64,000 nt of DNA from Marifrigoribacter sp047730175 (GCF_047730175.1 NZ_CP159833.1:1302001-1366000); one strand, 5' to 3'; shown: positions 28,273 to 37,634, counted from the first letter of the stretch. A program made the numbers and translations. The notes: generated by a model not told the origin, from the letters alone.

Positions 28273-28910
28273 TGGCAAAAAAGCAAAAAAAATTTTATGT
28301 CGTTTGGACAGGTCATCGTACTGGAATCTTTCCTACTTGGGAAGATTGTAAAGCTGCTATAAATGGTGTAAAAGGAGCCGAGTATAAATCCTTCCTAACT
28401 TTTGAAGAAGCTAAAAAAGCTTACAATAAAGAATATGCTGATTATAAAGGGAAAAACACTAAAAAGAAAACAATTTCAAAGGAAGAAATTGAAAGAATAG
28501 GGGAACCTAATTTATATACAATTTCTGTGGATGCTGCCTCAAGTGGTAATCCTGGTATTATGGAATATCGAGGAGTAGATACCCAAACACATCAGCAATT
28601 ATTTCATCAAGGACCTTTTCAACAAGGAACAAATAATGTAGGCGAATTTTTAGCTTTAGTGCATGGCTTAGCCTATTTAAAACAAATGAATAGCGACCGT
28701 AATATATATAGTGATTCGAGAATTGCAATAGGTTGGATTTATAAGAAAAAATGCAATACTAAATTAAAGAGAACCGTTAAAAATCAACCGACTTTTGATT
28801 TAATTAAACGCGCTGAGACCTGGTTAAAAAATAATAGTTATACGTCTACAATTATTAAATGGGAAACCAAAGTTTGGGGAGAAATTCCAGCAGATTTTGG
28901 CAGAAAATAA
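28272..28910 (+). CDS. rnhA: ribonuclease H with N-terminal viroplasmin domain
   Basis: 212 residues. Residues 1-55 are a viroplasmin/caulimovirus-type RNA:DNA-hybrid binding domain (FYVVWTGHRTGIFPTWEDCK). From about 80 an RNase H fold carries the acidic residues: Asp in ISVDAASSGNPG, Glu in NNVGEFLALV and Asp in IYSDSRIAIGW. It cleaves RNA in RNA:DNA hybrids. Coupled to purN by a one-base overlap. Confidence 0.93.
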   Translation: MAKKQKKFYVVWTGHRTGIFPTWEDCKAAINGVKGAEYKSFLTFEEAKKAYNKEYADYKGKNTKKKTISKEEIERIGEPNLYTISVDAASSGNPGIMEYRGVDTQTHQQLFHQGPFQQGTNNVGEFLALVHGLAYLKQMNSDRNIYSDSRIAIGWIYKKKCNTKLKRTVKNQPTFDLIKRAETWLKNNSYTSTIIKWETKVWGEIPADFGRK

Positions 28911-28965
28911 AGAGAATAAGAAATATTAAAAACCTTATATTTGCGCTTTCATTTAAGAGATTCCT

Positions 28966-29889
28966 ATGAATAAACTTGTTATTGTTGGTACCGTTGCTTT
29001 TGACGCCATCGAAACACCTTTTGGTAAAACTGATAAAATATTAGGCGGAGCCGCTACTTATATAGGTTTATCTGCTTCAAATTTTGACATAAATGGAGCT
29101 ATTGTTTCTGTCGTAGGTGGAGATTTCCCAGAGGAATATATAACAATGCTAAAAGAAAAAGGGTTGGATGTTTCTGGCCTTGAAATTGTGCCTGAAGGAA
29201 AAACATTTTTCTGGAGTGGAAAATATCACAATGATATGAATACCCGAGATACTTTAGCAACAGAGTTAAATGTACTTGCCGATTTTAATCCAATAGTTCC
29301 GGAAGATTATAAAGATGCAGAGGTAGTAATGTTAGGAAACTTACATCCTATAGTTCAAATGGGAGTGATTAATCAAATGAAAAATCCAAAATTAGTGGTA
29401 TTAGATACTATGAATTTCTGGATGGACTGTGCTTTGCCTGAGTTAATGGAGGTAATTAAAAAAGTAGATGTAATTACAATCAATGATGAGGAAGCCAGAC
29501 AGCTTTCTGGCGAATATTCTTTGGTAAATGCATCAAAGAAAATAATGAGCATGGGGCCAAAATACGTGGTGATTAAAAAAGGAGAACACGGAGCTTTGTT
29601 ATTTCATGGTGAAGATATGTTCTATGCACCAGCCTTGCCTTTAGCTGAAGTTTTTGATCCTACTGGTGCTGGCGACACCTTTGCTGGAGGTTTTACAGGC
29701 TTCTTAGCAAAAACCGAAGATTATAGTTTTGAAAATATGAAGAATGCTATTATATATGGATCAGCATTAGCTTCATTTTGTGTGGAAAAATTTGGAACGG
29801 AACGGATATTAGATGTATCGAAAGAGGAAATTCATAATCGGCTTCATCAATTTAAAAGCCTAACACAATTTGACATTAAGATAACATAA
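28966..29889 (+). CDS. PfkB family carbohydrate kinase
   Basis: 307 residues of the ribokinase/PfkB superfamily. The opening GGAATYIGLSAS is the sugar site and DPTGAGDTFAGGF is PfkB signature 2 with the catalytic Asp. Substrate cannot be told; inosine/guanosine-type or sugar kinases are close in sequence. Neighbours purN and a PurF-like gene suggest a nucleoside/purine link (inference). A strong terminator follows. A TATATTTG element at 28936-28943 sits 23 nt before the ATG. Confidence 0.9.
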   Translation: MNKLVIVGTVAFDAIETPFGKTDKILGGAATYIGLSASNFDINGAIVSVVGGDFPEEYITMLKEKGLDVSGLEIVPEGKTFFWSGKYHNDMNTRDTLATELNVLADFNPIVPEDYKDAEVVMLGNLHPIVQMGVINQMKNPKLVVLDTMNFWMDCALPELMEVIKKVDVITINDEEARQLSGEYSLVNASKKIMSMGPKYVVIKKGEHGALLFHGEDMFYAPALPLAEVFDPTGAGDTFAGGFTGFLAKTEDYSFENMKNAIIYGSALASFCVEKFGTERILDVSKEEIHNRLHQFKSLTQFDIKIT

Positions 29890-29895
29890 ACACAC

Positions 29896-29919
29896 GCCCT
29901 GAATTTTCAGGGCTTTTTT
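29896..29919 (+). terminator. Rho-independent terminator after the PfkB kinase gene
   Basis: Stem GCCCTGA / TCAGGGC with loop ATTT, followed by six T. It starts 7 nt after the stop codon. Confidence 0.92.
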
Positions 29920-29946
29920 ATAAATTTATAGATTAATAGTATAATT

Positions 29947-31845
29947 ATGAGTGATGCTTTAAAACATGAATGCGGAATTGCACTAGTTAGGTTATTAAAA
30001 CCTTTAGAGTATTATAAAGAGAAATATGGTACTGCATTTTATGGTGTTAATAAAATGTATCTAATGATGGAAAAACAGCACAACCGTGGTCAAGATGGTG
30101 CGGGTTTTGCTAGTATAAAATTAGATGTTGATCCAGGGGAACGATATATAAGTAGAGTTCGATCAAATGCCTCACAACCCATTCAAGATATTTTTGCTCA
30201 AATAAATAAAAGAATCAACGAAGAGTTTTCTGAACACCCTGAATATAAAGATGATGTTGCTGCACAAAAAAAGAACATACCCTATCTAGGAGAATTATTT
30301 TTAGGTCATGTGCGCTACGGAACTTTTGGCGGGAATAGTGTTGAAAATGTACACCCATTCTTACGTCAAAATAATTGGATGCATAGAAATTTAATTATTG
30401 CGGGGAATTTTAACATGACTAATACCAATCAATTATTTGATAGTTTAATTGAATTAGGGATGCATCCAAAAGAAAAGGCTGATACCATTACAGTAATGGA
30501 AAAAATTGGACATTTCTTAGATGATGAGGTTAGAAAATTATATAAAAAATCTAAGGCAAAAGGCCTAAGTAAAATTGAAGCTTCACCTTATATTGTTGAC
30601 AATCTAAATGTAACTAAAATATTAAAGAAATCTTCAAAATCATGGGATGGAGGATATGCTATGGCTGGGTTATTAGGTCATGGAGATGCTTTTGTATTTA
30701 GAGACCCTGCAGGAATTCGTCCAGCATACTATTATAAGGATGATGAGGTTGTAGTTGTTGCTTCTGAAAGACCTGTGATACAAACGGTGTTTAATGTGCC
30801 TTTTGAGGAAGTAAAAGAAATTGACCCAGGAACTGCAATTATAATCAAGAAAAATGGTAGCCTAGGGATTTCTCAAATTATTGAACCTTTAGAGCGTAAA
30901 TCTTGTTCATTTGAACGCATTTATTTTTCAAGAGGGAGTGATGCAGAAATTTATCAAGAACGAAAAGAGTTAGGTCGTTTAGTAATGCCTAAAGTTCTTG
31001 AAGCAATAAATTACGATACTGAAAATTCTGTGTTTTCTTTTATTCCTAATACTGCAGAAACCTCATTTTATGGAATGTTGGATGCAGCTCAAAATGAATT
31101 GAACAAACAAAAGAACGAAGCAATATTAAAAGAGAAAGAAGGATTAACTAAAGAACGCCTTCAGCAAATACAAGCACATAAAATTAGAACTGAAAAAATT
31201 GCGATAAAAGATGTAAAGCTAAGAACCTTTATTACCGATGATAGTAGTCGTGATGATTTAGTGGCTCATGTTTATGATGTAACATATGGGGTTGTAAAAT
31301 CTACAGATAATTTGGTTATTATTGATGATAGTATTGTTAGGGGAACAACGTTGAAGAAGAGTATTTTAAAAATGCTTGATCGTTTAAATCCAAAACAAAT
31401 TGTAGTGGTTTCTTCAGCACCTCAAATACGCTATCCAGATTGTTATGGAATTGACATGGCTCGTTTAGAAAAGTTAATTGCATTTCAAGCAGCTCTAGCA
31501 CTACATAAAGAAAAAGGGAATATAAATATTGTTGATGAAATTTATGCTAAATGTAAGGCTCAAGTAAATGTAGCTGATCATGAACAAATAAATCATGTAA
31601 AAGAATTATACGCTCCATTTACAGATGAAGAAATTTCTGATAAAATTGCTACGATTATTAGTGATGAGAGTATAAAATCAAAAGTTAAAGTTATATTTCA
31701 ATCGGTAGATGATTTACATATTGCTTGTCCAAAAAATCTTGGAGATTGGTATTTTACAGGAAATTATCCCACAGATGGTGGAAACAGAGTGGTAAATAAA
31801 GCTTTTATTAATTTTGTGGAAGGCAATCCTGAAAGAGCCTATTAA
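29947..31845 (+). CDS. purF: PurF-like amidophosphoribosyltransferase (long Bacteroidota form)
   Basis: 632 residues, about 125 longer than E. coli PurF. The N-terminal glutamine amidotransferase domain starts with Cys9 in HECGIALVRL, preceded by 8 residues that would have to be removed, as in PurF enzymes with a short propeptide. The central HVRYGTFGG and the phosphoribosyltransferase motif VIIDDSIVRGTT (PRPP binding) are intact. Extra segments lie at about 80-110 (between QPIQDIF and PYLGELF) and 365-430. It probably makes phosphoribosylamine, first step of purine synthesis; a divergent paralogue with altered role is possible. Confidence 0.85.
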   Translation: MSDALKHECGIALVRLLKPLEYYKEKYGTAFYGVNKMYLMMEKQHNRGQDGAGFASIKLDVDPGERYISRVRSNASQPIQDIFAQINKRINEEFSEHPEYKDDVAAQKKNIPYLGELFLGHVRYGTFGGNSVENVHPFLRQNNWMHRNLIIAGNFNMTNTNQLFDSLIELGMHPKEKADTITVMEKIGHFLDDEVRKLYKKSKAKGLSKIEASPYIVDNLNVTKILKKSSKSWDGGYAMAGLLGHGDAFVFRDPAGIRPAYYYKDDEVVVVASERPVIQTVFNVPFEEVKEIDPGTAIIIKKNGSLGISQIIEPLERKSCSFERIYFSRGSDAEIYQERKELGRLVMPKVLEAINYDTENSVFSFIPNTAETSFYGMLDAAQNELNKQKNEAILKEKEGLTKERLQQIQAHKIRTEKIAIKDVKLRTFITDDSSRDDLVAHVYDVTYGVVKSTDNLVIIDDSIVRGTTLKKSILKMLDRLNPKQIVVVSSAPQIRYPDCYGIDMARLEKLIAFQAALALHKEKGNINIVDEIYAKCKAQVNVADHEQINHVKELYAPFTDEEISDKIATIISDESIKSKVKVIFQSVDDLHIACPKNLGDWYFTGNYPTDGGNRVVNKAFINFVEGNPERAY

Positions 31846-31856
31846 GTTATTCTTTA

Positions 31857-32501
31857 ATGAAAAATATAAAAGAGAATTACACCTATGATCCTTTAGAGGA
31901 GAAATTGAATGTATATACTCATGCTTTCGGTTTGCTTTTAAGTGTAGTTGCCCTTTTTTTATTGATAAATAAATCTATTTCACTAGATACTATTTGGTAT
32001 CATGTTAGTTTTCCTGTCTTTGGAGCTAGTTTAATTATTTTATATGCCGCTTCTACTTTTTACCATAACGCAAAGAATGAAAAAGCGAGAAGAAAGCTGA
32101 ATATAATAGATCATGCTTCTATTTACATATTAATAGCGGGCACTTACACACCTTTTGCTTTAGTTACTTTACAAGGGAAAACTGGATGGATTATTTTTGG
32201 AATAACATGGGGACTAGCGTTAATAGGAGTTATTTTAAAAATATTCTTTACAGGAAGGTTTGATGTAATTTCAACAATAGCTTATGTTTTAATGGGATGG
32301 GTAATTGTTTTTGTATTTAAACCTTTATATGAAGCCTTGCCATTTCATGGTGTTTTATGGCTATTTTTAGGAGGATTATTTTATACCATTGGAGCATTAT
32401 TATACAGTATTAAAAAGATAAAATTCAATCATGCTATCTTTCATGTATTTGTTTTATTAGGTAGTTTTTGTCACTTTATTGCTGTTTATTTTTATGTATA
32501 A
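31857..32501 (+). CDS. hemolysin III / TrhA family membrane protein
   Basis: 214 residues with seven predicted transmembrane helices, PAQR superfamily. Conserved polar residues include Ser/His in YAASTFYHNA, HASIYILIAGTYTPF, and a late pair in NHAIFHVFVLLGSFCHF (His residues of the PAQR metal site). Members are linked to membrane fluidity homeostasis (TrhA) rather than true hemolysis. It starts 11 nt after the PurF-like stop and may be read through from it. Confidence 0.93.
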   Translation: MKNIKENYTYDPLEEKLNVYTHAFGLLLSVVALFLLINKSISLDTIWYHVSFPVFGASLIILYAASTFYHNAKNEKARRKLNIIDHASIYILIAGTYTPFALVTLQGKTGWIIFGITWGLALIGVILKIFFTGRFDVISTIAYVLMGWVIVFVFKPLYEALPFHGVLWLFLGGLFYTIGALLYSIKKIKFNHAIFHVFVLLGSFCHFIAVYFYV

Positions 32502-32618
32502 TGTTAAATAATAATTTTTTTTTTGACATTATATGTTTTTAATCGTCTATTTTATTCACTTAATCTAAAAGTAGGAAAATTCTTGCTTTTAATTCACTTA
32601 AAATAGTATATTTGAATA

Positions 32619-32690
32619 TACCAGAGCATAAGTAGGTTAAGTTCATGGTAGATTTGGGGCAAAAAAGGTAAACTAAAGTTTGCCTTTTTT
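32619..32690 (+). ncRNA. candidate small RNA, copy 1
   Basis: A -7-like TATATTTG (32607-32614) with TTG at 32583-32585 (spacer 21) precedes a predicted start near 32619. The transcript would open with stem TACCA / TGGTA (32619-32623 with 32646-32650) and end in a terminator GGTAAACT / AGTTTGCC followed by six T (32667-32690). An outer stem TTTGGGGC / GCCCAAA (32653-32660 with 32694-32700) and A6:T6 can extend this hairpin. 41 nt (32626-32666) are identical in copy 2. Confidence 0.55.
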
Positions 32691-32878
32691 CATGCCCAAA
32701 ATTTTGAGATGAGGCGAAGAACTTATGTGCCGTATACATTTTTAAAACTAACGTTTCCTTTTTGATACTTTTAAGCTTTTCTTTATTGAATTTTTTATAA
32801 AAAAGCGCTTTTCAACGAATAAAACCGTTGTTGGTCTAAAAGTTAATTTTAACACATTTATATTAGTATATTTGACTA

Positions 32879-32952
32879 TACCATAGCATAAGTAGGTTAA
32901 GTTCATGGTAGATTTGGGGCAAAAAAAGGTAAACTTTAGTTTACCTTTTTTT
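32879..32952 (+). ncRNA. candidate small RNA, copy 2
   Basis: Second cassette, 260 nt downstream. TATATTTG at 32867-32874 is kept, though the -33 TTG is replaced by TTA. Stem TACCAT / ATGGTA (32879-32884 with 32905-32910) and terminator GGTAAACT / AGTTTACC with seven T (32928-32952). The A-run and T-run that can pair are both 7 here and both 6 in copy 1, so the stem is preserved by paired change. Confidence 0.5.
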
Positions 32953-33017
32953 ATGCGCCAAATTTTTAGAAGGGGTGGCGAACTTGTGAGCCGCATTACT
33001 TTTATTCTGAGCGGTCT

Positions 33018-33082
33018 GTTTACCTTTTTTTATGCGCCAAGTTTTGAGAAGGGGTGGTGAGTTTACGAGCCGTTTCATCTTT
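33018..33082 (+). repeat. third, partial cassette copy
   Basis: Carries only the 3' part of the cassette: GTTTACC then a T-run, ATGCGCCAA, GAGAAGGGGTGG and the closing GAGCCG, matching 32938-32993. The promoter-like part and 5' stem are absent, so it is probably a truncated duplicate. Confidence 0.6.
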
Positions 33083-33345
33083 TTTCAAAACGACTGTTTA
33101 TCTTTTCCAGGCGATATTTTTTTTGCTGGGTGGTCTATTTTCGAACAGTTTTTCGTTCTGAAACAATAGTTTTTCCTCATTAATAAACCAAAATTTAAAA
33201 AAAATTAGTGATTTTATGAATAATTTTAATAAGTTGAAAAACAGATAATTGAATTTTAGAATTTTCAATTCTGTAGCAATAACCCCTTTATACCGTATTT
33301 AAGTTATACAAACCACATGAAGTAGTTTAATAATTTTTTTTTATA

Positions 33346-33615
33346 ATGACATTAAAATTAGAGGAAGCATTTAATTGCTTAGAGAAAAACCAAATTACAG
33401 AACCAATCAATTTAAAAATTTCTAGTAAGATTAAAAATTTTAAAAATGAGATTAAATAGTGCAATGAATATTTAAAAAGTATTAAGAAAAATTACAAAAT
33501 TTTAGATTCAAAGCCTTTACATGAAATAAATATGGAAAACAATTCGATTGAAACTACATTTAAAATTCAATGGATTAAAGATAGGGATTTTGGAATGGAT
33601 GTGTTTAAGGGGTAA
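33346..33615 (+). pseudogene. small ORF split by an in-frame amber codon
   Basis: An ATG at 33346 opens a frame of 37 codons, then TAG (33457-33459), then continues in the same frame for 51 more codons to TAA (33613-33615). The product would be 89 positions with a helical Lys-rich first half (LKLEEAFNCLEKN) and IQWIKDRDFGMDVFKG at the end. The unbroken second half suggests a recently inactivated gene. Not recognised as any family; it could also be chance in AT-rich sequence. Confidence 0.45.
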
Positions 33616-33650
33616 AATAAAAAAAGCCTACTTAATATTAAGTAGGCTTA
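33616..33650 (-). terminator. terminator of sodA
   Basis: A perfect palindrome at 33626-33647 (arms GCCTACTTAAT / ATTAAGTAGGC) with a T-run on the minus strand (A-run at 33619-33625). It lies 22 nt past the sodA stop and can also face the interrupted ORF on the plus strand. Confidence 0.88.
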
Positions 33651-33671
33651 AGGTAAAATAATATTAAACCC

Positions 33672-34280
33672 TTATTTGTTAGATGCGTATAAAGCTGCAA
33701 CTTCTTGCCAATTAATTACATTGAAAAATGCATTTACATAATCAGGTCTTCTGTTTTGATAGTTAAGATAGTATGCATGTTCCCAAACATCTAAAGCCAA
33801 AATAGGTGTTCCTCCACAACCAATTCCTGGCATAAGTGGATTGTCTTGATTTGCAGTTGAACAAACTACTACTTTTCCTCCTTTTTGAACACATAACCAA
33901 GCCCAACCCGATCCAAATTGAGTTTTTGCAGCGTTAGAAAAAGCATCTTTAAAAGCTTCAAAACTTCCAAAAGCATCATTAATAGCCTCAGCTAAATTAC
34001 CTGTTGGTTCTCCTCCTCCATCTGGAGACATGATATTCCAAAATAAGTCATGATTGTAAAATCCACCACCATTATTTCTAACAGCCTTATTATCTTTATC
34101 TAAATTAATTAGAATATTTTCAATAGTTTTCCCTTCTAAATCTGTTCCTTCAATAGCAGCGTTCAAATTATTTGTATACCCTTGATGATGTTTGCTATGA
34201 TGAATTTCCATAGTGCGCGCATCGATATTAGGTTCTAAAGCATCATATGCATATTTAAGTTGTGGTAATGTAAAAGCCAT
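33672..34280 (-). CDS. sodA: superoxide dismutase, Mn/Fe family
   Basis: 202 residues. Metal ligands His27, His77, Asp164 and His168 are present, the last two in DVWEHAYYLNYQNRRPDY. GGGFYNH around residue 71-77 favours the manganese (or cambialistic) type. It detoxifies superoxide in the cytoplasm. A minus-strand TACTTTTG -7 element lies at 34315-34322, 35 nt before the start; a terminator follows. Confidence 0.97.
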   Translation of the reverse strand: MAFTLPQLKYAYDALEPNIDARTMEIHHSKHHQGYTNNLNAAIEGTDLEGKTIENILINLDKDNKAVRNNGGGFYNHDLFWNIMSPDGGGEPTGNLAEAINDAFGSFEAFKDAFSNAAKTQFGSGWAWLCVQKGGKVVVCSTANQDNPLMPGIGCGGTPILALDVWEHAYYLNYQNRRPDYVNAFFNVINWQEVAALYASNK

Positions 34281-34465
34281 ATCTATTATATTTAATGAAT
34301 AATTATTTATACCTCAAAAGTACGCAATTATCACTTTACTCTAAAGGAGTTTTGTTTATAAGAACTTATTGCAGAATAAATATAATTTATAGTTTAAGAT
34401 AAACCTTCTATATAAATTCAATTAAGTACATTTATATCATATTTTAATTATTTAAAAACAAGTTT

Positions 34466-37400
34466 TTGAAACTGAATGCACCTTTAAAAATATATGATGC
34501 AGCCGCAGGGAGTGGTAAAACTTTTACACTTGTTAAAGAATACCTTAAGCGTATACTTTCATCAAATAATGAAAGTCATTACAAGCATTTATTAGCAATA
34601 ACTTTCACTAATAAAGCAGTTTCAGAAATGAAACAACGTATTATTTCAAATTTGGTTTTTTTCTCTAAGAAAGAGTTCATGGAAAACCCTTCTGAAATGG
34701 GAAAAAATATTGCTTCTGAATTAGATCTAACTTTGCAGTACATCAACAGCCAATCTAAGAAAGTGGTAAAGCATGTATTGCATCATTACAGTTTTTTTAG
34801 TGTCGAAACCATAGATCATTTTAATCATCGTATTATTAGAACTTTTGCAAGAGACCTGAAGCTTTCAGGGAATTTTGATGTAGATCTTGATGTGCAAAAA
34901 CTTATTTCTGAAGCAGTTGATCAATTAATTAGTAAAGCGGGTGATGATCAAAAAATCACTAAAGTATTAATAGATTTTGCAATAGAAAAAACGAATGACG
35001 ATCGTTCATGGGATATTTCGAAAGACATTACTAAAATATCTCAATTGCTCTATAAGGAAACAGAAGAGCAATCTGTTTTAAAACTTAAAAAGAAATCCAT
35101 TGATGATTTTTTAGTGTTGAATACTCTTTTAAAAAAAGAAAAAACTTCAATCACAAAAAACATAAAAATACTCGCAAAAGAATCATTACAGTTGATAGAA
35201 GAAGCTGGACTGGAGTTTAATGACTTTACAAGAAGTAGTGTGCCTAATTATTTTAAAAAATTAGCAAATGAAGATTTCAATGTGAAGTTTAACGCAAATT
35301 GGCAAACAACAATGGGAGAACAACCCTTGTACCCTGGTAGAGTAGATGCCACAATTGCAGCCATTATTGATGAATTAACACCCGCTTTTAAAACAAATTT
35401 TGAAAAAACTAAATCACTCGTTCATCAACTGATGTTGTACTCTTCTATGTTAAAGAATAGTGTTCCTTTATCAGTAATAAATTTAGTTAGTAAAGAAATT
35501 GAGGTTATAAAAGAAGAAAAAAACATAGTACCAATTTCTGAATTTAACAGCTTAATTTATCAAGAAATTAAAAATCAACCGGCTCCTTTTATTTATGAAC
35601 GACTAGGAGAACAATACCGACATTTTTTTATAGATGAATTTCAAGATACTTCTTTTCTACAATGGCAAAACTTAGTTCCTTTAATAGACAACGCTCTTTC
35701 ACAAGAATATGAAGATAATACGCAAGGAAGTCTTTTATTAGTAGGAGACGCAAAACAATCTATCTACCGTTGGAGAGGAGGTTTACCAGAACAATTTATT
35801 GATTTATGCACCGATACTAATCCATTTTTTACTGAAGAAGCTCAAATAGAATCTCTTCCTGTTAATTATAGGAGTTGTAAAGAAATAATAGAGTTTAACA
35901 ATCAATTTTTCACGTTTATTTCAAAATATTTAGGAAACTCTGTGTATCAACAATTGTATAAAACGGGAAATAATCAGATCACAAATTCAAAAGAAGGCGG
36001 ATTCGTAAAAATTGAATTTATTGAATCAGAAAAAAAAGAAGAACGTCATCTTATGTATGCTGAAAAAGTAGATCAAACCATAGATGAGCTACTAGTTTTG
36101 GGATACAATTATAGTGACATTTGTATTTTAACGCGAAAGAAAAGTGAAGGCGTTGCTTTGGGAACTTATTTACTTGAAAAGGAAGTCCCAATAATTTCAA
36201 ATGAAACCTTACTATTAAATCATTCAGGAATTGTCAATTTTTTAATCAATGCAATTACACTTAGTTTAAACTTTAACCACGAAGAAGTTAAGGTTAAATT
36301 TCTAGATTTTTTATACGATCATTTTTCTATTTCCGAAGAAAGGCACACTTTTTTTGAATCTATATTATATACTTCAGAGATTGATTTTCCAATTCATTTA
36401 GCAAAGCATGGAATTCATTTTAATTTAGAAACGCTTCGTACAGATTCCTTATATCAAAATTGTGAATATTGTATTCGACAATTAAACTTAGAGGAAATAG
36501 CAGATGCGTATTTGTTTGGGTTTTTAGATTTTGTTTTTGATTTTGAGCAAGGGAATCAAGCAAATAAAAATTTATTTTTAGAGGAATGGAATGCAAAAAA
36601 AGAAAGTGCAGGAATTGCTTCAAATTCAGCAAATGCCATTCAGTTAATGACAATACATAAGGCAAAAGGATTAGAGTTTCCAATTGTTATTTTTCCATAT
36701 GCAGATGTAGATTTATATTTTGAAATGGAGGCGAAATCATGGTTTCCATTAAATGAAGAAGATTTTGGATTTGAAGAGACTTTGATAAACTTTAATAAGG
36801 ATGTCGAGCATTTTGGAGAAAAAGGAGCAGAGATTTATCAAAAAAGAAGAAATACGCTTGAGTTGGATAATTTTAATTTATTGTATGTAACCTTAACTAG
36901 AGCTGTGGATCAATTATTCGTTTTTTCTGAAAAACCAAAACCAAGAAAAGATGAAACACCTACAAATTTTAATCAACTATTTGTTACTTATTTAGAACAT
37001 TTAGGAGTTTGGAATGAAGATCAAATTATCTATGAATTTGGAACAAAGAAAAATAAGATTCAAAAGGAAATAGTAGAGGCGAAAATTCAAAAAGAGGCTT
37101 GTCTAATTTCTACTTTACCCGAAACACATCAAATTAATATTGTTACAAAAGAAGCATCACTTTGGGAATCTGATGCAGAAATTGCTATTAACATTGGTTC
37201 TTTGCTTCACGACACCATGGAACTTATAAAATACGATCATGATGTTTCATTTGCAATTGAAACAATAAGCAGAAAAGAATCTCTTTCAACTTCAGAATTA
37301 AACATGCTTGAGAAGAATGTGTTAGCAATTATAAATCACCCAGAGTTACACCATTTTTATAAAACTTCAGACCAAATAGAAAATGAAAGAGATATTTTTT

Positions 37401-37609
37401 CAAATGGAGAAATAGTTAGACCCGACCGTTTAAATATACATTCAAATAATGAAGTGACTATAATAGATTATAAAACAGGAACTGTAAATTCAAAAAACGA
37501 TAGGCAAATTAATGGGTATGCTACAAGCCTAAATGAAATGGGCTATAGGGTTTCAGAAAAAATTATAATCTATATCTCAAATCAACAAATTTTAATAAAT
37601 AAAGTATAA
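34466..37609 (+). CDS. AddA/RecB-like UvrD-type helicase-nuclease
   Basis: 1047 residues beginning at a TTG codon (KLNAPLKIYDAAAGSGKT follows at once, so no ATG fits). Walker A AAAGSGKT (12-19), DEFQDTS (Walker B/II), GDAKQSIYRWRGG (motif III) and a late MTIHKAKGLEFPIV (motif V) define an SF1 helicase. The C-terminus carries a PD-(D/E)XK nuclease (RPDRLNI, IIDYKTG). With the AddB-like gene at 40414 it likely makes the end-resection complex for recombinational repair. kbl and ompA lie between the two. Confidence 0.9.
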   Translation: MKLNAPLKIYDAAAGSGKTFTLVKEYLKRILSSNNESHYKHLLAITFTNKAVSEMKQRIISNLVFFSKKEFMENPSEMGKNIASELDLTLQYINSQSKKVVKHVLHHYSFFSVETIDHFNHRIIRTFARDLKLSGNFDVDLDVQKLISEAVDQLISKAGDDQKITKVLIDFAIEKTNDDRSWDISKDITKISQLLYKETEEQSVLKLKKKSIDDFLVLNTLLKKEKTSITKNIKILAKESLQLIEEAGLEFNDFTRSSVPNYFKKLANEDFNVKFNANWQTTMGEQPLYPGRVDATIAAIIDELTPAFKTNFEKTKSLVHQLMLYSSMLKNSVPLSVINLVSKEIEVIKEEKNIVPISEFNSLIYQEIKNQPAPFIYERLGEQYRHFFIDEFQDTSFLQWQNLVPLIDNALSQEYEDNTQGSLLLVGDAKQSIYRWRGGLPEQFIDLCTDTNPFFTEEAQIESLPVNYRSCKEIIEFNNQFFTFISKYLGNSVYQQLYKTGNNQITNSKEGGFVKIEFIESEKKEERHLMYAEKVDQTIDELLVLGYNYSDICILTRKKSEGVALGTYLLEKEVPIISNETLLLNHSGIVNFLINAITLSLNFNHEEVKVKFLDFLYDHFSISEERHTFFESILYTSEIDFPIHLAKHGIHFNLETLRTDSLYQNCEYCIRQLNLEEIADAYLFGFLDFVFDFEQGNQANKNLFLEEWNAKKESAGIASNSANAIQLMTIHKAKGLEFPIVIFPYADVDLYFEMEAKSWFPLNEEDFGFEETLINFNKDVEHFGEKGAEIYQKRRNTLELDNFNLLYVTLTRAVDQLFVFSEKPKPRKDETPTNFNQLFVTYLEHLGVWNEDQIIYEFGTKKNKIQKEIVEAKIQKEACLISTLPETHQINIVTKEASLWESDAEIAINIGSLLHDTMELIKYDHDVSFAIETISRKESLSTSELNMLEKNVLAIINHPELHHFYKTSDQIENERDIFSNGEIVRPDRLNIHSNNEVTIIDYKTGTVNSKNDRQINGYATSLNEMGYRVSEKIIIYISNQQILINKV

Positions 37610-37634
37610 ATTTGGCGACTTAAAATCGAATAGT

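Larger units (their letters stand above)
32502..33345. other. gene-free region with repeated hairpin cassettes
   Basis: No convincing protein-coding gene. It holds two near-copies of a promoter-hairpin-terminator cassette (offset 260 nt, from 32604 and 32864), a third partial copy at 33018-33082, and further A/T-rich sequence. Shared segments downstream of each cassette read ATGCGCCAA and end in GAGCCG. This looks like non-coding RNA or repeat DNA, not decayed coding sequence. Confidence 0.7.

Noticed and set aside
32748..32996. A minus-strand ORF of 82 codons across the cassettes
   Set aside because: It runs antisense through the duplicated hairpins, is basic and low-complexity, and has no promoter-like sequence; the cassette explanation fits better.
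32604..33082. Integron attC sites or transposon ends
   Set aside because: No integrase gene, no conserved R-box pairs, and no target duplications; the hairpins fit terminators and small RNAs.
33457..33459. TAG as a recoded amino acid codon (pyrrolysine)
   Set aside because: No sign of pyrrolysine machinery, which is not expected in this group; a nonsense mutation is simpler.
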